This document shows positions 1 through 7,669 of a stretch of DNA of 64,000 bases, one piece after another; within the stretch, counting starts at the first letter, position 1, and each line of letters begins with the position of its first letter. Source of the DNA: Umezawaea endophytica (GTDB lineage: Bacteria > Actinomycetota > Actinomycetes > Mycobacteriales > Pseudonocardiaceae); assembly GCF_025061645.1 (NCBI RefSeq), contig NZ_JANYMP010000002.1, positions 299,387-363,386 on the forward strand. Reading direction: 5' to 3'. The position numbers and the translations under genes were made by a program. The notes under the pieces were generated by a model. That model was not told the origin of the DNA and did no database searches. It worked only from the letters and a program-made list of their open reading frames with translations.

Positions 1-1
1 C

Positions 2-1918
2 GACATGTCCGGCGACGTGTTCGGCAACGGGATGCTGCTGTCCGAGCACATCCGCCTGGTGGCCGCGTTCGACCACCGGCACATCTTCATCGACCCGACC
101 CCGGTCGCCGCGCCGTCGTTCGCCGAGCGCAAGCGGCTCTTCGAGTTGCCGCGCTCGTCGTGGGCGGACTACGACCTGTCGCTGATCAGCGCGGGCGGCG
201 GTGTCTGGCCGCGCACGGCCAAGTCCATCCCGCTCACCGCCGAGGTGCGCGAGGCGCTCGGCATCGACGACGGCGTCGAGAAGCTGTCGCCGCAGGACCT
301 GATGAAGGCGATCCTGCTGTCGCCGGTCGACCTGCTGTGGAACGGCGGCATCGGCACGTACGTCAAGGCCGCGGCCGAGACGCACACCGAGGTCGGCGAC
401 AAGGCCAACGACGGCCTGCGCGTCAACGGCGCCGACCTGCGGGTCAAGGTCGTCGGCGAGGGCGGCAACCTCGGTCTGACCCAGCGCGGCCGGATCGAGT
501 TCGCCCGCAAGGGCGGCAAGGTCAACACCGACGCGCTGGACAACTCCGCCGGTGTCGACTGCTCCGACCACGAGGTCAACATCAAGATCCTGCTGGACCA
601 GCTCGTCCGCGAGGGCAAGTTCGACCAGGCGCAGCGCGACGAGCTGCTCGGCCAGATGACCGACGAGGTCGGCGAGCTGGTGCTGGCGGACAACTACTCG
701 CAGAACGCCGTCATGGGCGTGAGCCGGGCGCACGCCGTGCCGATGCTGTCGGTGCACGCGCGGCTGGTCGCGGACCTGGAGCAGCGCGGCGTCCTGGACC
801 GCGAACTGGAGGCGCTGCCCAGCGCCGCCGAGTTCCGGGCCATGGAGAAGGCGGGCAGCGGCCTCACGTCGCCCGAGCTGTGCTCGCTGCTCGCGCACGT
901 GAAGCTCGCGCTCAAGGAGGACGTGCTCGCCAGCGACCTGCCGGAGGTGGAGACGTTCGCCCGCAAGCTGCCGGGGTACTTCCCCAGCGAGCTGCGCGAG
1001 CGCTTCACCGACGTGATCCCGGCGCACCCGCTGCGCAAGCAGATCACGACGACGGTGCTGGTCAACGAGGTCATCGACGGGGCGGGCATCTCGTACCCGT
1101 TCCGGTTGACCGAGGAGATCAGCGCGTCCCCGACCGACGCGGTGCGCGCGTTCGCCGTGGTGACCGAGATCTTCGGCCTCAAGGCGCACTGGGACGAGAT
1201 CCGGGGGCTCGACAACCTGCTCGACACGGCTGTCGCGGACGAGATGGTGCTGGAGTCCCGGCGGCTGCTCGACCGCGCGTCCCGGTGGCTCCTGTCGAAC
1301 CGCCCGCAGCCCCTCCAGGTCGGGTCCACGATCTCCCGGTTCGCGGGTGTGGTGTCCGAGCTGGCGGACAAGATCCCGGACCTGCTCCAGGGGCGCGAGC
1401 GCACGTCGTTGGAGCTGCACGTCGCCCGGCTGGTCAACGCGGGCGTGTCGCAGGACCTGGCGTGCCGGGTGGCCTCGCAGCTCTTCACGTACAGCCTGCT
1501 GGACATCACGGAGATCGCGGAGCTGGCCGAGCGCGAGGCCGGGGACGGCACCGGGCTGCTGCCCGAGCGGTCCCACCTGGAGACGGCCGAGCTGTACCAC
1601 GCGCTGTCCGAGCACCTCGGCATGGACCACATGCTGAGCTCGGTGAGTTCGCTGGAGCGCGGGAACCGCTGGCACGCGTTGGCGCGGCTGGCCCTGCGGG
1701 ACGACTTCTACTCGTCGTTGCGGGCCATCACGCTGGACGTGCTGCGGATCTCGGACCCCGGCGACAGCGCGGAGGAGAAGATCGCCACCTGGGAGCAGAT
1801 GAACGCATCCCGGCTCGGCCGGGCTCGGGCGGCGCTGGAGGAGATCAACCAGGCCAACCGGTTGGACCTGGCCACGCTGTCCGTCGCCGCGCGGCAGATC
1901 CGCAGCATGGTGCTGTGA
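2..1918 (+). CDS. gdh: NAD-specific glutamate dehydrogenase, large type, 3' part (5' end outside window)
   Basis: C-terminal about 638 residues of the giant (about 1600-residue) NAD-dependent glutamate dehydrogenase, which deaminates glutamate to 2-oxoglutarate in the cytoplasm. The reading frame is open from the first bases of the window, so the start lies upstream. The dehydrogenase core is recognisable from GDVFGNGMLLSE, the glycine-rich nucleotide-binding stretch GEGGNLGLTQRGR (about nt 455-495) and DNSAGVDCSDHEVN. The remainder is the helical C-terminal domain typical of this family. A perfect hairpin follows the stop, so the gene probably ends its transcript here. In M. tuberculosis the equivalent gene, Rv2476c, also sits next to the thioesterase found downstream. 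Confidence 0.93.
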   Translation, partial: DMSGDVFGNGMLLSEHIRLVAAFDHRHIFIDPTPVAAPSFAERKRLFELPRSSWADYDLSLISAGGGVWPRTAKSIPLTAEVREALGIDDGVEKLSPQDLMKAILLSPVDLLWNGGIGTYVKAAAETHTEVGDKANDGLRVNGADLRVKVVGEGGNLGLTQRGRIEFARKGGKVNTDALDNSAGVDCSDHEVNIKILLDQLVREGKFDQAQRDELLGQMTDEVGELVLADNYSQNAVMGVSRAHAVPMLSVHARLVADLEQRGVLDRELEALPSAAEFRAMEKAGSGLTSPELCSLLAHVKLALKEDVLASDLPEVETFARKLPGYFPSELRERFTDVIPAHPLRKQITTTVLVNEVIDGAGISYPFRLTEEISASPTDAVRAFAVVTEIFGLKAHWDEIRGLDNLLDTAVADEMVLESRRLLDRASRWLLSNRPQPLQVGSTISRFAGVVSELADKIPDLLQGRERTSLELHVARLVNAGVSQDLACRVASQLFTYSLLDITEIAELAEREAGDGTGLLPERSHLETAELYHALSEHLGMDHMLSSVSSLERGNRWHALARLALRDDFYSSLRAITLDVLRISDPGDSAEEKIATWEQMNASRLGRARAALEEINQANRLDLATLSVAARQIRSMVL

Positions 1919-1930
1919 CGTGAGCGGTGC

Positions 1931-1966
1931 GAAGGCCCCCGGAGCCGGTCGGCTCCGGGGGCCTTC
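1931..1966 (+). terminator. Intrinsic terminator hairpin after gdh
   Basis: A perfect 16-bp inverted repeat with a 4-base loop lies 12 bases after the gdh stop and is followed by GGTTTTGGGG. The next gene starts within 25 bases, so it must use its own promoter or partial readthrough. Confidence 0.85.
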
Positions 1967-1987
1967 CGCCGGTTTTGGGGGGTGTTC

Positions 1988-2920
1988 GTGCGGCTCTCGA
2001 TGACCGCTGAGCAGGCGCTCGCCACGCGGATGCGGGCTCAGCGCCTGGTCGCTCCTGCTGCCGACCTCCGTGACGTCGTCGCCTTGCAGGCGCAGGACGT
2101 GCGGGCCGTCGAGGTGGCCGCGGCCAACCGCGGCCTGGCCGTCGAGGGGGTGCGGACCTGGGCGATGCGGGGCACGCTGCACCTGCTCCACCCGGCTGAC
2201 GCGCGGTGGGTCGTCGGCCTGCTCGGCCCGCACTTCATCGCCGTCGGTGCTCGTCGGCGCGCTCAGCTCGGGTTGGACGACGAGCTGTGCGCCCGTGCGC
2301 TGGCGGCGTTCGGGGAGGTCCTCCAGGAGCCGAAGGACCGCGCCGACACCGTTCGCGCGCTGGCGGAGGTGGGGGTCGTGGTGGACCCGCGGAGCCAGGC
2401 GCCCGCGCACCTCCTCGCCTTCGCGGCCAACTCCGGTGTCGTCCAGCGCGGTCTGGACGACAGGTACGGCCTGCTCGAAGGAGGGGACGACGACCCGCGC
2501 GGCCTCGTCGACCTGCTCCACCGCTACCTGGAGGCCTACGGGCCCGCGACGGTCGAGGACTTCGCCGCCTGGACGGGGCTCAGGCTGGGGGACGTTCGGC
2601 GGATCCCGCTGGAAGGCCTGTGGGACACGGGGTTCGGGCTGGTGCCGGAGGGCACGGTGCCCGCCGAGCCGTCCGGGGCCACCAGGTTCCTCGGGCACTT
2701 CGACACCTACCTGCTCGGCTACCGCGACCGGTCGCTGGCCCTGTCCCCGGCCGACGCCCCGGAGGTCCAGACGGGCGGCGGGTTCCTCACCCCGCACGTG
2801 GTCGTGGACGGGCGGGTGGTGGGTACCTGGAAGCGGGAGGGCGACGAGGTGGTGGTCAGCCCGTTCCCGCCCGGACGGGGTGGGGAAGTCCGGCGGTCGG
2901 CGGGCGAGGACACTCGTTAG
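1988..2920 (+). CDS. Winged-helix DNA-binding domain protein (HTH_42 / YcaQ-AlkX type)
   Basis: A protein of about 310 residues resembling the actinobacterial winged-helix family PF06224. Members related to AlkZ/YcaQ are DNA glycosylases acting on crosslinks, but most actinobacterial copies are uncharacterised. Typical stretches are DVVALQAQDVRAVEVA near the N-terminus, WAMRGTLHLL, and GHFDTYLLGYRDR near the C-terminus. GTG at 1988 is preferred because a run of six G ends five bases upstream; GTG 1982 and ATG 2000 are in-frame alternatives. It lies between gdh and the thioesterase, an insertion relative to the mycobacterial order. Whether it is an active glycosylase cannot be told from sequence reading alone. 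Confidence 0.75.
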   Translation: MRLSMTAEQALATRMRAQRLVAPAADLRDVVALQAQDVRAVEVAAANRGLAVEGVRTWAMRGTLHLLHPADARWVVGLLGPHFIAVGARRRAQLGLDDELCARALAAFGEVLQEPKDRADTVRALAEVGVVVDPRSQAPAHLLAFAANSGVVQRGLDDRYGLLEGGDDDPRGLVDLLHRYLEAYGPATVEDFAAWTGLRLGDVRRIPLEGLWDTGFGLVPEGTVPAEPSGATRFLGHFDTYLLGYRDRSLALSPADAPEVQTGGGFLTPHVVVDGRVVGTWKREGDEVVVSPFPPGRGGEVRRSAGEDTR

Positions 2921-2958
2921 GCTGAGGAATTCCACAGACTTGCAGGAGGCGCGTTCCG

Positions 2959-3390
2959 TTGGGTGTGTTCGTCACGGGTGTCCGGCCGCGGTGGTCGGAC
3001 ATGGATGCGTTCGGCCACGTCAACCACGCCAACACGGTGACGCTGTTGGAGGAGGCGCGGATCGACCTGCTGTTCACGGAGGCCGCGCGGCACGGCGTGA
3101 CGGACATGACGCAGGGCGTCGTGGTGGCCCGGCTCGTGGTGGACTACATAGCGCCGATCGTGTTCACGGGTGACGAGATCGTCGTGGAGATGTCGGTGCG
3201 CGAGCTGCGCACGGCGTCGTTCCTGCTGGACTACACCGTGCGGAACCAGCGCGGTGACGACAGCGTTGTCGTGACGAAAGCGGAAACGCTGCTGGTGCCC
3301 TACAACGTGACGGCCGCACGGCCGCGGCGTCTCGACGAAGCCGAGCGCGACTTCCTCGCGGGCTGGCGTGCCGGAGGTAACGGTGCCTGA
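2959..3390 (+). CDS. Acyl-CoA thioesterase, 4HBT hotdog fold
   Basis: A 143-residue single hotdog-fold thioesterase, expected to hydrolyse acyl-CoA in the cytoplasm. The N-terminal signature WSDMDAFGHVNHAN carries the catalytic aspartate (D16) and the H-V-N stretch of the 4-hydroxybenzoyl-CoA thioesterase class. The start is TTG at 2959, with AGGAGG nine bases upstream. The stop overlaps the next gene's start, so the two are translationally coupled. Synteny with M. tuberculosis Rv2475c supports the call (recalled, not searched). The natural acyl substrate is unknown. Confidence 0.87.
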   Translation: MGVFVTGVRPRWSDMDAFGHVNHANTVTLLEEARIDLLFTEAARHGVTDMTQGVVVARLVVDYIAPIVFTGDEIVVEMSVRELRTASFLLDYTVRNQRGDDSVVVTKAETLLVPYNVTAARPRRLDEAERDFLAGWRAGGNGA

Positions 3391-4018
3391 GTTGGTCCTG
3401 GCCGATCCCGCCGAGAGGGACGACCTCGGCGCGTTCGTGGCGCGTGCCGTCCGGTTGGAGCCGCAGGCGGTGGTCCGGCTGCGCAACCGCGGTGACAGCG
3501 GCCTGGTGGACGCGTGGGTGGCGACGCCGTTCGACGCGCTGGCCACGCGCACGGTCGCGGGGCACCTCGAACCGTCGGACGTGACGGTGTCGGGCAGCGA
3601 CCTGCTGATGGGGCTGGCCGTCGTGCGCAGCGCCACGGTCGACCCCGGTCCGGCGAAGGACCTGATGTGGCGTTCGGCGCTGCCGCCGACGGCGGGCTGG
3701 CTGCCGGTGGACCGGCTGCCCGGCAGCGTCGTGTCCGGGCTCGCGGACGAGGGCGTGGCGGTGGCGCGGGAGAACGCGGGCCCGCACGGCACGCCGCCCG
3801 CGTCGCTGCTGGACCAGACGGTGATCACGGTCAGCGGGTCCGGCCTGGACGTGAAGGTGCCGCTGAGGTGCCTGTTCGCGCTGTCCGGGATGGGCTTCCT
3901 CGGCACGACCGAGGAGGACGAGGTGCGCGTGACCGCGACGGACTCGTGGCTGCGGATCGACGCGCGGTTCGGCGCGATCGTCCGCCGACGGCACTCGATG
4001 CTGCCTCTGCTCGTGTGA
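3383..4018 (+). CDS. Conserved hypothetical protein (Rv2474c-like position)
   Basis: A protein of about 211 residues with no domain I recognise. It has no signal peptide or membrane segment and is mixed acidic/basic, suggesting a cytoplasmic protein. GTG at 3383 is chosen because GGAGG lies five bases upstream; GTG 3368 would lack a ribosome binding site. It overlaps the thioesterase stop by eight bases, so the pair is probably one operon. The same pairing follows gdh in mycobacteria (Rv2475c-Rv2474c, recalled), which argues for a functional link to the thioesterase. Confidence 0.75.
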   Translation: MPELVLADPAERDDLGAFVARAVRLEPQAVVRLRNRGDSGLVDAWVATPFDALATRTVAGHLEPSDVTVSGSDLLMGLAVVRSATVDPGPAKDLMWRSALPPTAGWLPVDRLPGSVVSGLADEGVAVARENAGPHGTPPASLLDQTVITVSGSGLDVKVPLRCLFALSGMGFLGTTEEDEVRVTATDSWLRIDARFGAIVRRRHSMLPLLV

Positions 4019-4086
4019 GCCGACATCGGATTTCGACTACGGTGGCGGTACTGCTTTAGTCGCGTCCGTCGGGGTGGGGGAGGCGC

Positions 4087-7000
4087 GTGGAATTCCGGGT
4101 CCTGGGGCCGATCGAGGCGTTCGTGAACGGCGTCGCGGTGCCCGTCGGCGGGCCCAAGCCGCGCACGATGCTGGCGCTGCTCGCCGTGCACGCGGGCCGG
4201 GTCGTCTCGCAGGACCAGTTGGTGGACGCCGTGTGGGGCGAGGAGCCCCCTGAGCAGACCCGTGCCGCCGTCTACACCTACGTGTCGACGCTGCGGCGCG
4301 CGTTCGCCGACGAGGCGGACGCGATCTCGCGCACCGGTGGCGGCTACCTGCTCGCCGCCGGGCTCGACCAGGTCGACCTGCACGTGTTCAGCGCCGAGGT
4401 CGTCGCGGGGCGCAGGGCTCTCGCGGACGGCGACCTCGAAGAGGCCGCGGCGCGCTTCACCGCCGCGCTGGCCGTGTGGCGCGGACCGGCGCTGGGCGGT
4501 GCGCAGGGCCGGTGGGCCGAGGGCGAGCGGTCCCGGCTGGAGGAGTTGCGGCTCGCCGCGCTGGAGGACCGCGTCGACGCCGAGCTGGCGATCGGGCGCG
4601 GGGCCGCGCTGGTCGGGGAGCTGGGCGCCGCCGTCGCCACGCACCCGCTGCGCGAACGCCTGCGCAGCCAGCTCATGCTCGCGCTGCACCAGTCGGGCCG
4701 CCAGGCGGACGCGCTGGCCTGCTACCGGGAGGGCCGCCAGGTCCTGCTGGACGAGCTGGGCCTGGAGCCGGGGCAGGCGCTGCGCTCGACGCACGACCGG
4801 ATCCTGCGCTCCGACGACGAACCACCCGCGCCGCCCGTGTCGAGGCTGGAGGCCGTGGAGGTGGTCGTCGCGCCGCAGCGGCCCAGCCAGCTCCCGTTCC
4901 ACATCGCCGACTTCACCGGCCGAGCGGGCGAGGTCGCCCAGCTCTCGGAGCACCTGTCCTCGACAGGCCCCGCGGTGCGGCTCTGCGCGATCTCCGGCAA
5001 ACCGGGCGCGGGCAAGTCGACGCTGGCCATGCACGTCGCGCACGCCGTCCGCGACCAGTTCCCCGACGGCCAGCTCTACGCGACCCTGCGCGGTGTCCAA
5101 GCCGTGCGCGCGGACCCGGCCGAGGTGCTGGCGGGGTTCCTGCGCGCGCTCGGCGTCGCGGACCCGGCGCTGCCCGCCGACCTCGACGAACGCGCCCAGC
5201 TCTACCGCACCCTGCTGGCCGACCAGCGGGTGCTCGTGGTGCTGGACGACGCCGCCGACGAACGCCAGATCCGCGACCTGCTCCCCGGCAGCCCCACCTG
5301 CGCCGTGCTCGTGACCAGCAGGGAACGGCTCGGCGCGCTCGGCGGCGCCGCGCAGTTCGGCCTGGACGTGCTGGACGAGGCGGAGGCGTTCGACCTGCTC
5401 GACCGGGTCATCGGCGACGGTCGCGCGCGGGCCGAACCGGAGGCCGCGCAGGACATCGTGCGGTTGTGCGGACGGCTGCCGCTGGCCGTGCGCATCGCGG
5501 GCGCCCGCCTCGCCGCCCGCCCGCAGTGGAAGCTCGGACGCCTGGCCGACCGGCTGCGGGTGCAGCGCCGGGTGCTCCAGGAGTTGACGCTGGGCGACCT
5601 GGAGGTGCGCGGCAGCCTGGCGCTGAGCTACGACGGCCTGGCCGCCCGCGAACGCGCCGCGCTGCGCCGCCTCGGCCTGCTCGACGTGTCGACGTTCGGC
5701 GGCTGGCTGGTCGCCCCGCTGATCGACTGCCCGCCGGACGAGGGCGAGGAGGTCGTCGAGCGGCTGGTGGACGCCCAGCTCCTCGACGTCGTGACCAGCG
5801 ACGACAGCGGTCTGCTGCGCTACCAGGTGCACGACCTGACCCGAGCGTTCGCGCGGGAACGGGGAGACGCTGAGGAGTCGGAGGCCGAGATCCGCGCGGC
5901 CTGCACCCGTGCCGCCGAGACGTGGCTGACGCTCGTGGAGACCGCGGGGGAGCGGATGCCGCACGCCCAGTTCGGCGACCGCGCGACCCCGACCCCGTCG
6001 CCCTACCTCGACGACGGTGTGGCCGCGGAGCTGCTCGCCGACCCCGAGGCCTGGTTCGACGCCGAGCAGTCGGACCTGGTCGGTGTGGTCGAGCGGATCA
6101 GCGAACTGGACCTCACCGACATCGCGACCAGGCTGGCCGCCGCGCTGTGCTCGTCGCGGTTCTCCGTCCGCAACCTGTTCGGCCAGTGGTGGCGCACCCA
6201 CTCGGCCGCGCTGGCCGCCGCCCGCCGGGTCGGCGACCGCACCGGCGAGGCGCGGCTGCTGTCCGGCCTCGGCTGGCTGCGCTACGAGCAGGACCGCTTC
6301 GACGAGGCCTCCGGCTACTTCGAGCAGGCGCTGGAGGCGTACGCGCACACCGCCGACGCCCGCGGCCAGGCCCTGACCCGGTTGGCGTCGAGCACCGTGC
6401 GCCGCGAGCGCGGCGAGCTGACCAAGGCGCACGAGTCGCTGGAGCTCGCGCTGGTGGAGCTGCGCGAACTGGACGAGCCGCACGCCGTCGCCCAGACCGA
6501 GCACGAGCTGGGCCGGGTGCTCACCGAGCAGGGCGACCTGGACGACGCGCTGGAGACGTGCGAGCGGACCCTCGCCGCCTACCGGTCGTTCGACGACCGG
6601 CGGGGCACGGCCATCGCGCTCCGGTCGGTCGGCATAGTGCTCCGCGCGGCAGGCAGGCTGGACGAGGCCGCCCAGCGCTGCGAGGCGGCCGTCGACATCA
6701 TGCGCGGGCTCGGCGACCGGCTGATGTCGGCCTACGCCGTGCAGGCCCTGGCGAAGGTCCGCATCCGCCAGGGCCGCGGCGACGCCGTGCGCAGCGACCT
6801 GCTGGAGTGCCTGGCCACGTGCAACGACATGCAGGACGGCTTCGGCCAGGCGCTGCTGCTGCGCACGCTGGGCGAGCTGGAGTCGGCGGCGGGCCGCCCG
6901 GAGGTGGCCCACCGCTACCTGGAGCGCTCCCTGGAGTGGTGGACCGCGCTGGGCCTGCCGGTGTGGCGGGCCCGCACGCTGCGCGACCTGGTGTCCGTGC

Positions 7001-7125
7001 TGACCGCTCTCGGCGACCGGCCAGCGGCCGACCTGGCGTGGACCGAGGCGCTGTCGATCTTCGAGCGGCACGGCAGCCGGGAAGCGCGGGAACCACGCCC
7101 GCAGAGCGTCCTCAACCCCGCGTGA
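4087..7125 (+). CDS. SARP/AfsR-type regulator: BTAD, NB-ARC ATPase and TPR repeats
   Basis: A 1012-residue transcriptional activator of the AfsR architecture. The N-terminal winged helix (about 1-95, with PKPRTMLALLAVHAGRVVS) and BTAD domain (about 100-245) form the SARP DNA-binding part. The NB-ARC ATPase (about 270-520) has a P-loop GKPGAGKS at about 304 and a Walker B-like VLVVLDDAADE at about 381. TPR-like helical repeats fill about 690-980. The start is GTG 4087 with GGGGGAGG close upstream. Such proteins usually drive antibiotic or morphogenesis genes after phosphorylation, but no biosynthetic cluster adjoins it here, so it may act as a global rather than a pathway regulator. Its 3' end overlaps the convergent gene by 14 bases. 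Confidence 0.93.
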   Translation: MEFRVLGPIEAFVNGVAVPVGGPKPRTMLALLAVHAGRVVSQDQLVDAVWGEEPPEQTRAAVYTYVSTLRRAFADEADAISRTGGGYLLAAGLDQVDLHVFSAEVVAGRRALADGDLEEAAARFTAALAVWRGPALGGAQGRWAEGERSRLEELRLAALEDRVDAELAIGRGAALVGELGAAVATHPLRERLRSQLMLALHQSGRQADALACYREGRQVLLDELGLEPGQALRSTHDRILRSDDEPPAPPVSRLEAVEVVVAPQRPSQLPFHIADFTGRAGEVAQLSEHLSSTGPAVRLCAISGKPGAGKSTLAMHVAHAVRDQFPDGQLYATLRGVQAVRADPAEVLAGFLRALGVADPALPADLDERAQLYRTLLADQRVLVVLDDAADERQIRDLLPGSPTCAVLVTSRERLGALGGAAQFGLDVLDEAEAFDLLDRVIGDGRARAEPEAAQDIVRLCGRLPLAVRIAGARLAARPQWKLGRLADRLRVQRRVLQELTLGDLEVRGSLALSYDGLAARERAALRRLGLLDVSTFGGWLVAPLIDCPPDEGEEVVERLVDAQLLDVVTSDDSGLLRYQVHDLTRAFARERGDAEESEAEIRAACTRAAETWLTLVETAGERMPHAQFGDRATPTPSPYLDDGVAAELLADPEAWFDAEQSDLVGVVERISELDLTDIATRLAAALCSSRFSVRNLFGQWWRTHSAALAAARRVGDRTGEARLLSGLGWLRYEQDRFDEASGYFEQALEAYAHTADARGQALTRLASSTVRRERGELTKAHESLELALVELRELDEPHAVAQTEHELGRVLTEQGDLDDALETCERTLAAYRSFDDRRGTAIALRSVGIVLRAAGRLDEAAQRCEAAVDIMRGLGDRLMSAYAVQALAKVRIRQGRGDAVRSDLLECLATCNDMQDGFGQALLLRTLGELESAAGRPEVAHRYLERSLEWWTALGLPVWRARTLRDLVSVLTALGDRPAADLAWTEALSIFERHGSREAREPRPQSVLNPA

Positions 7126-7588
7126 CGGTCCGGTCGACCCGGTGCGCGACGAACCGGTCCGGCCCGGTGAGCAGCGCGGGGTCCTCGTCGGGCAGCAGAT
7201 CGGTCGAGTTGACCGCGACCCCGCCCGCTTCCAGCGCCTCCAGCGAGGTCGCCATCCCGACGACCACCACCGAGTCGCCGGGCCCGCTCAGCACGATGCC
7301 CCCGACGTAACCGGGCACCTCCCGCAGCGCGGGCTTGATCCGCTCCTCGAACCCGCGCTCGCCCGCGGCTTTCCGCGCCTCGCTCATCGGCCCGTCGAAG
7401 TGGACCAGCGAGACCGCGGCGGGCTCCTGGTCGCCCGCGGCTCCGCTCCAGCGGTCCAGCACGGTGAACTCGCCGCCGTCGTCGTGCAGCGACAGCACCA
7501 CCTGCCTGCCGGTGCCGATCTCGGTCATCAGGTGCGCGACGGCGGCGCCGCTCGGGATCTGGTCGGTGTGCTCGATCTTGGCGAACAT
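7112..7588 (-). CDS. Hypothetical protein, small cytoplasmic
   Basis: A 158-residue protein with no signal peptide or membrane helix. ATG at 7588 has GGAGGTGA just upstream on the minus strand, so it is very probably translated. The two strand-rich segments (HLMTEIGTGRQVVLSLH and GYVGGIVLSGPGDSVVVVG) hint at a ferredoxin-like or dimeric alpha/beta-barrel fold, but this is inference. It lies downstream of the LuxR-type regulator on the other side of the SARP gene and converges with the SARP gene. Confidence 0.68.
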   Translation of the reverse strand: MFAKIEHTDQIPSGAAVAHLMTEIGTGRQVVLSLHDDGGEFTVLDRWSGAAGDQEPAAVSLVHFDGPMSEARKAAGERGFEERIKPALREVPGYVGGIVLSGPGDSVVVVGMATSLEALEAGGVAVNSTDLLPDEDPALLTGPDRFVAHRVDRTVTRG

Positions 7589-7634
7589 CCGGTCACCTCC
7601 GGGGTAGTGGCTGTCGACCGGAATGCTCGTCCTG

Positions 7635-7653
7635 GAGGCGCTGTCCGCGCCTC
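7635..7653 (-). terminator. Short hairpin between two minus-strand genes
   Basis: GAGGCGC and GCGCCTC (7 bp, 5-base loop) lie just past the stop of the LuxR-type regulator gene. No T-run is visible, so termination is only suggested. Confidence 0.4.
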
Positions 7654-7669
7654 AGTGCGACCACGTAGG

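Noticed and set aside
2917..7071. Very long open frame (over 1300 codons) antisense to the SARP gene
   Set aside because: High GC keeps the antisense frame free of stops. The product is low-complexity R/Q/G-rich without any family match, and the sense gene has full domain structure.
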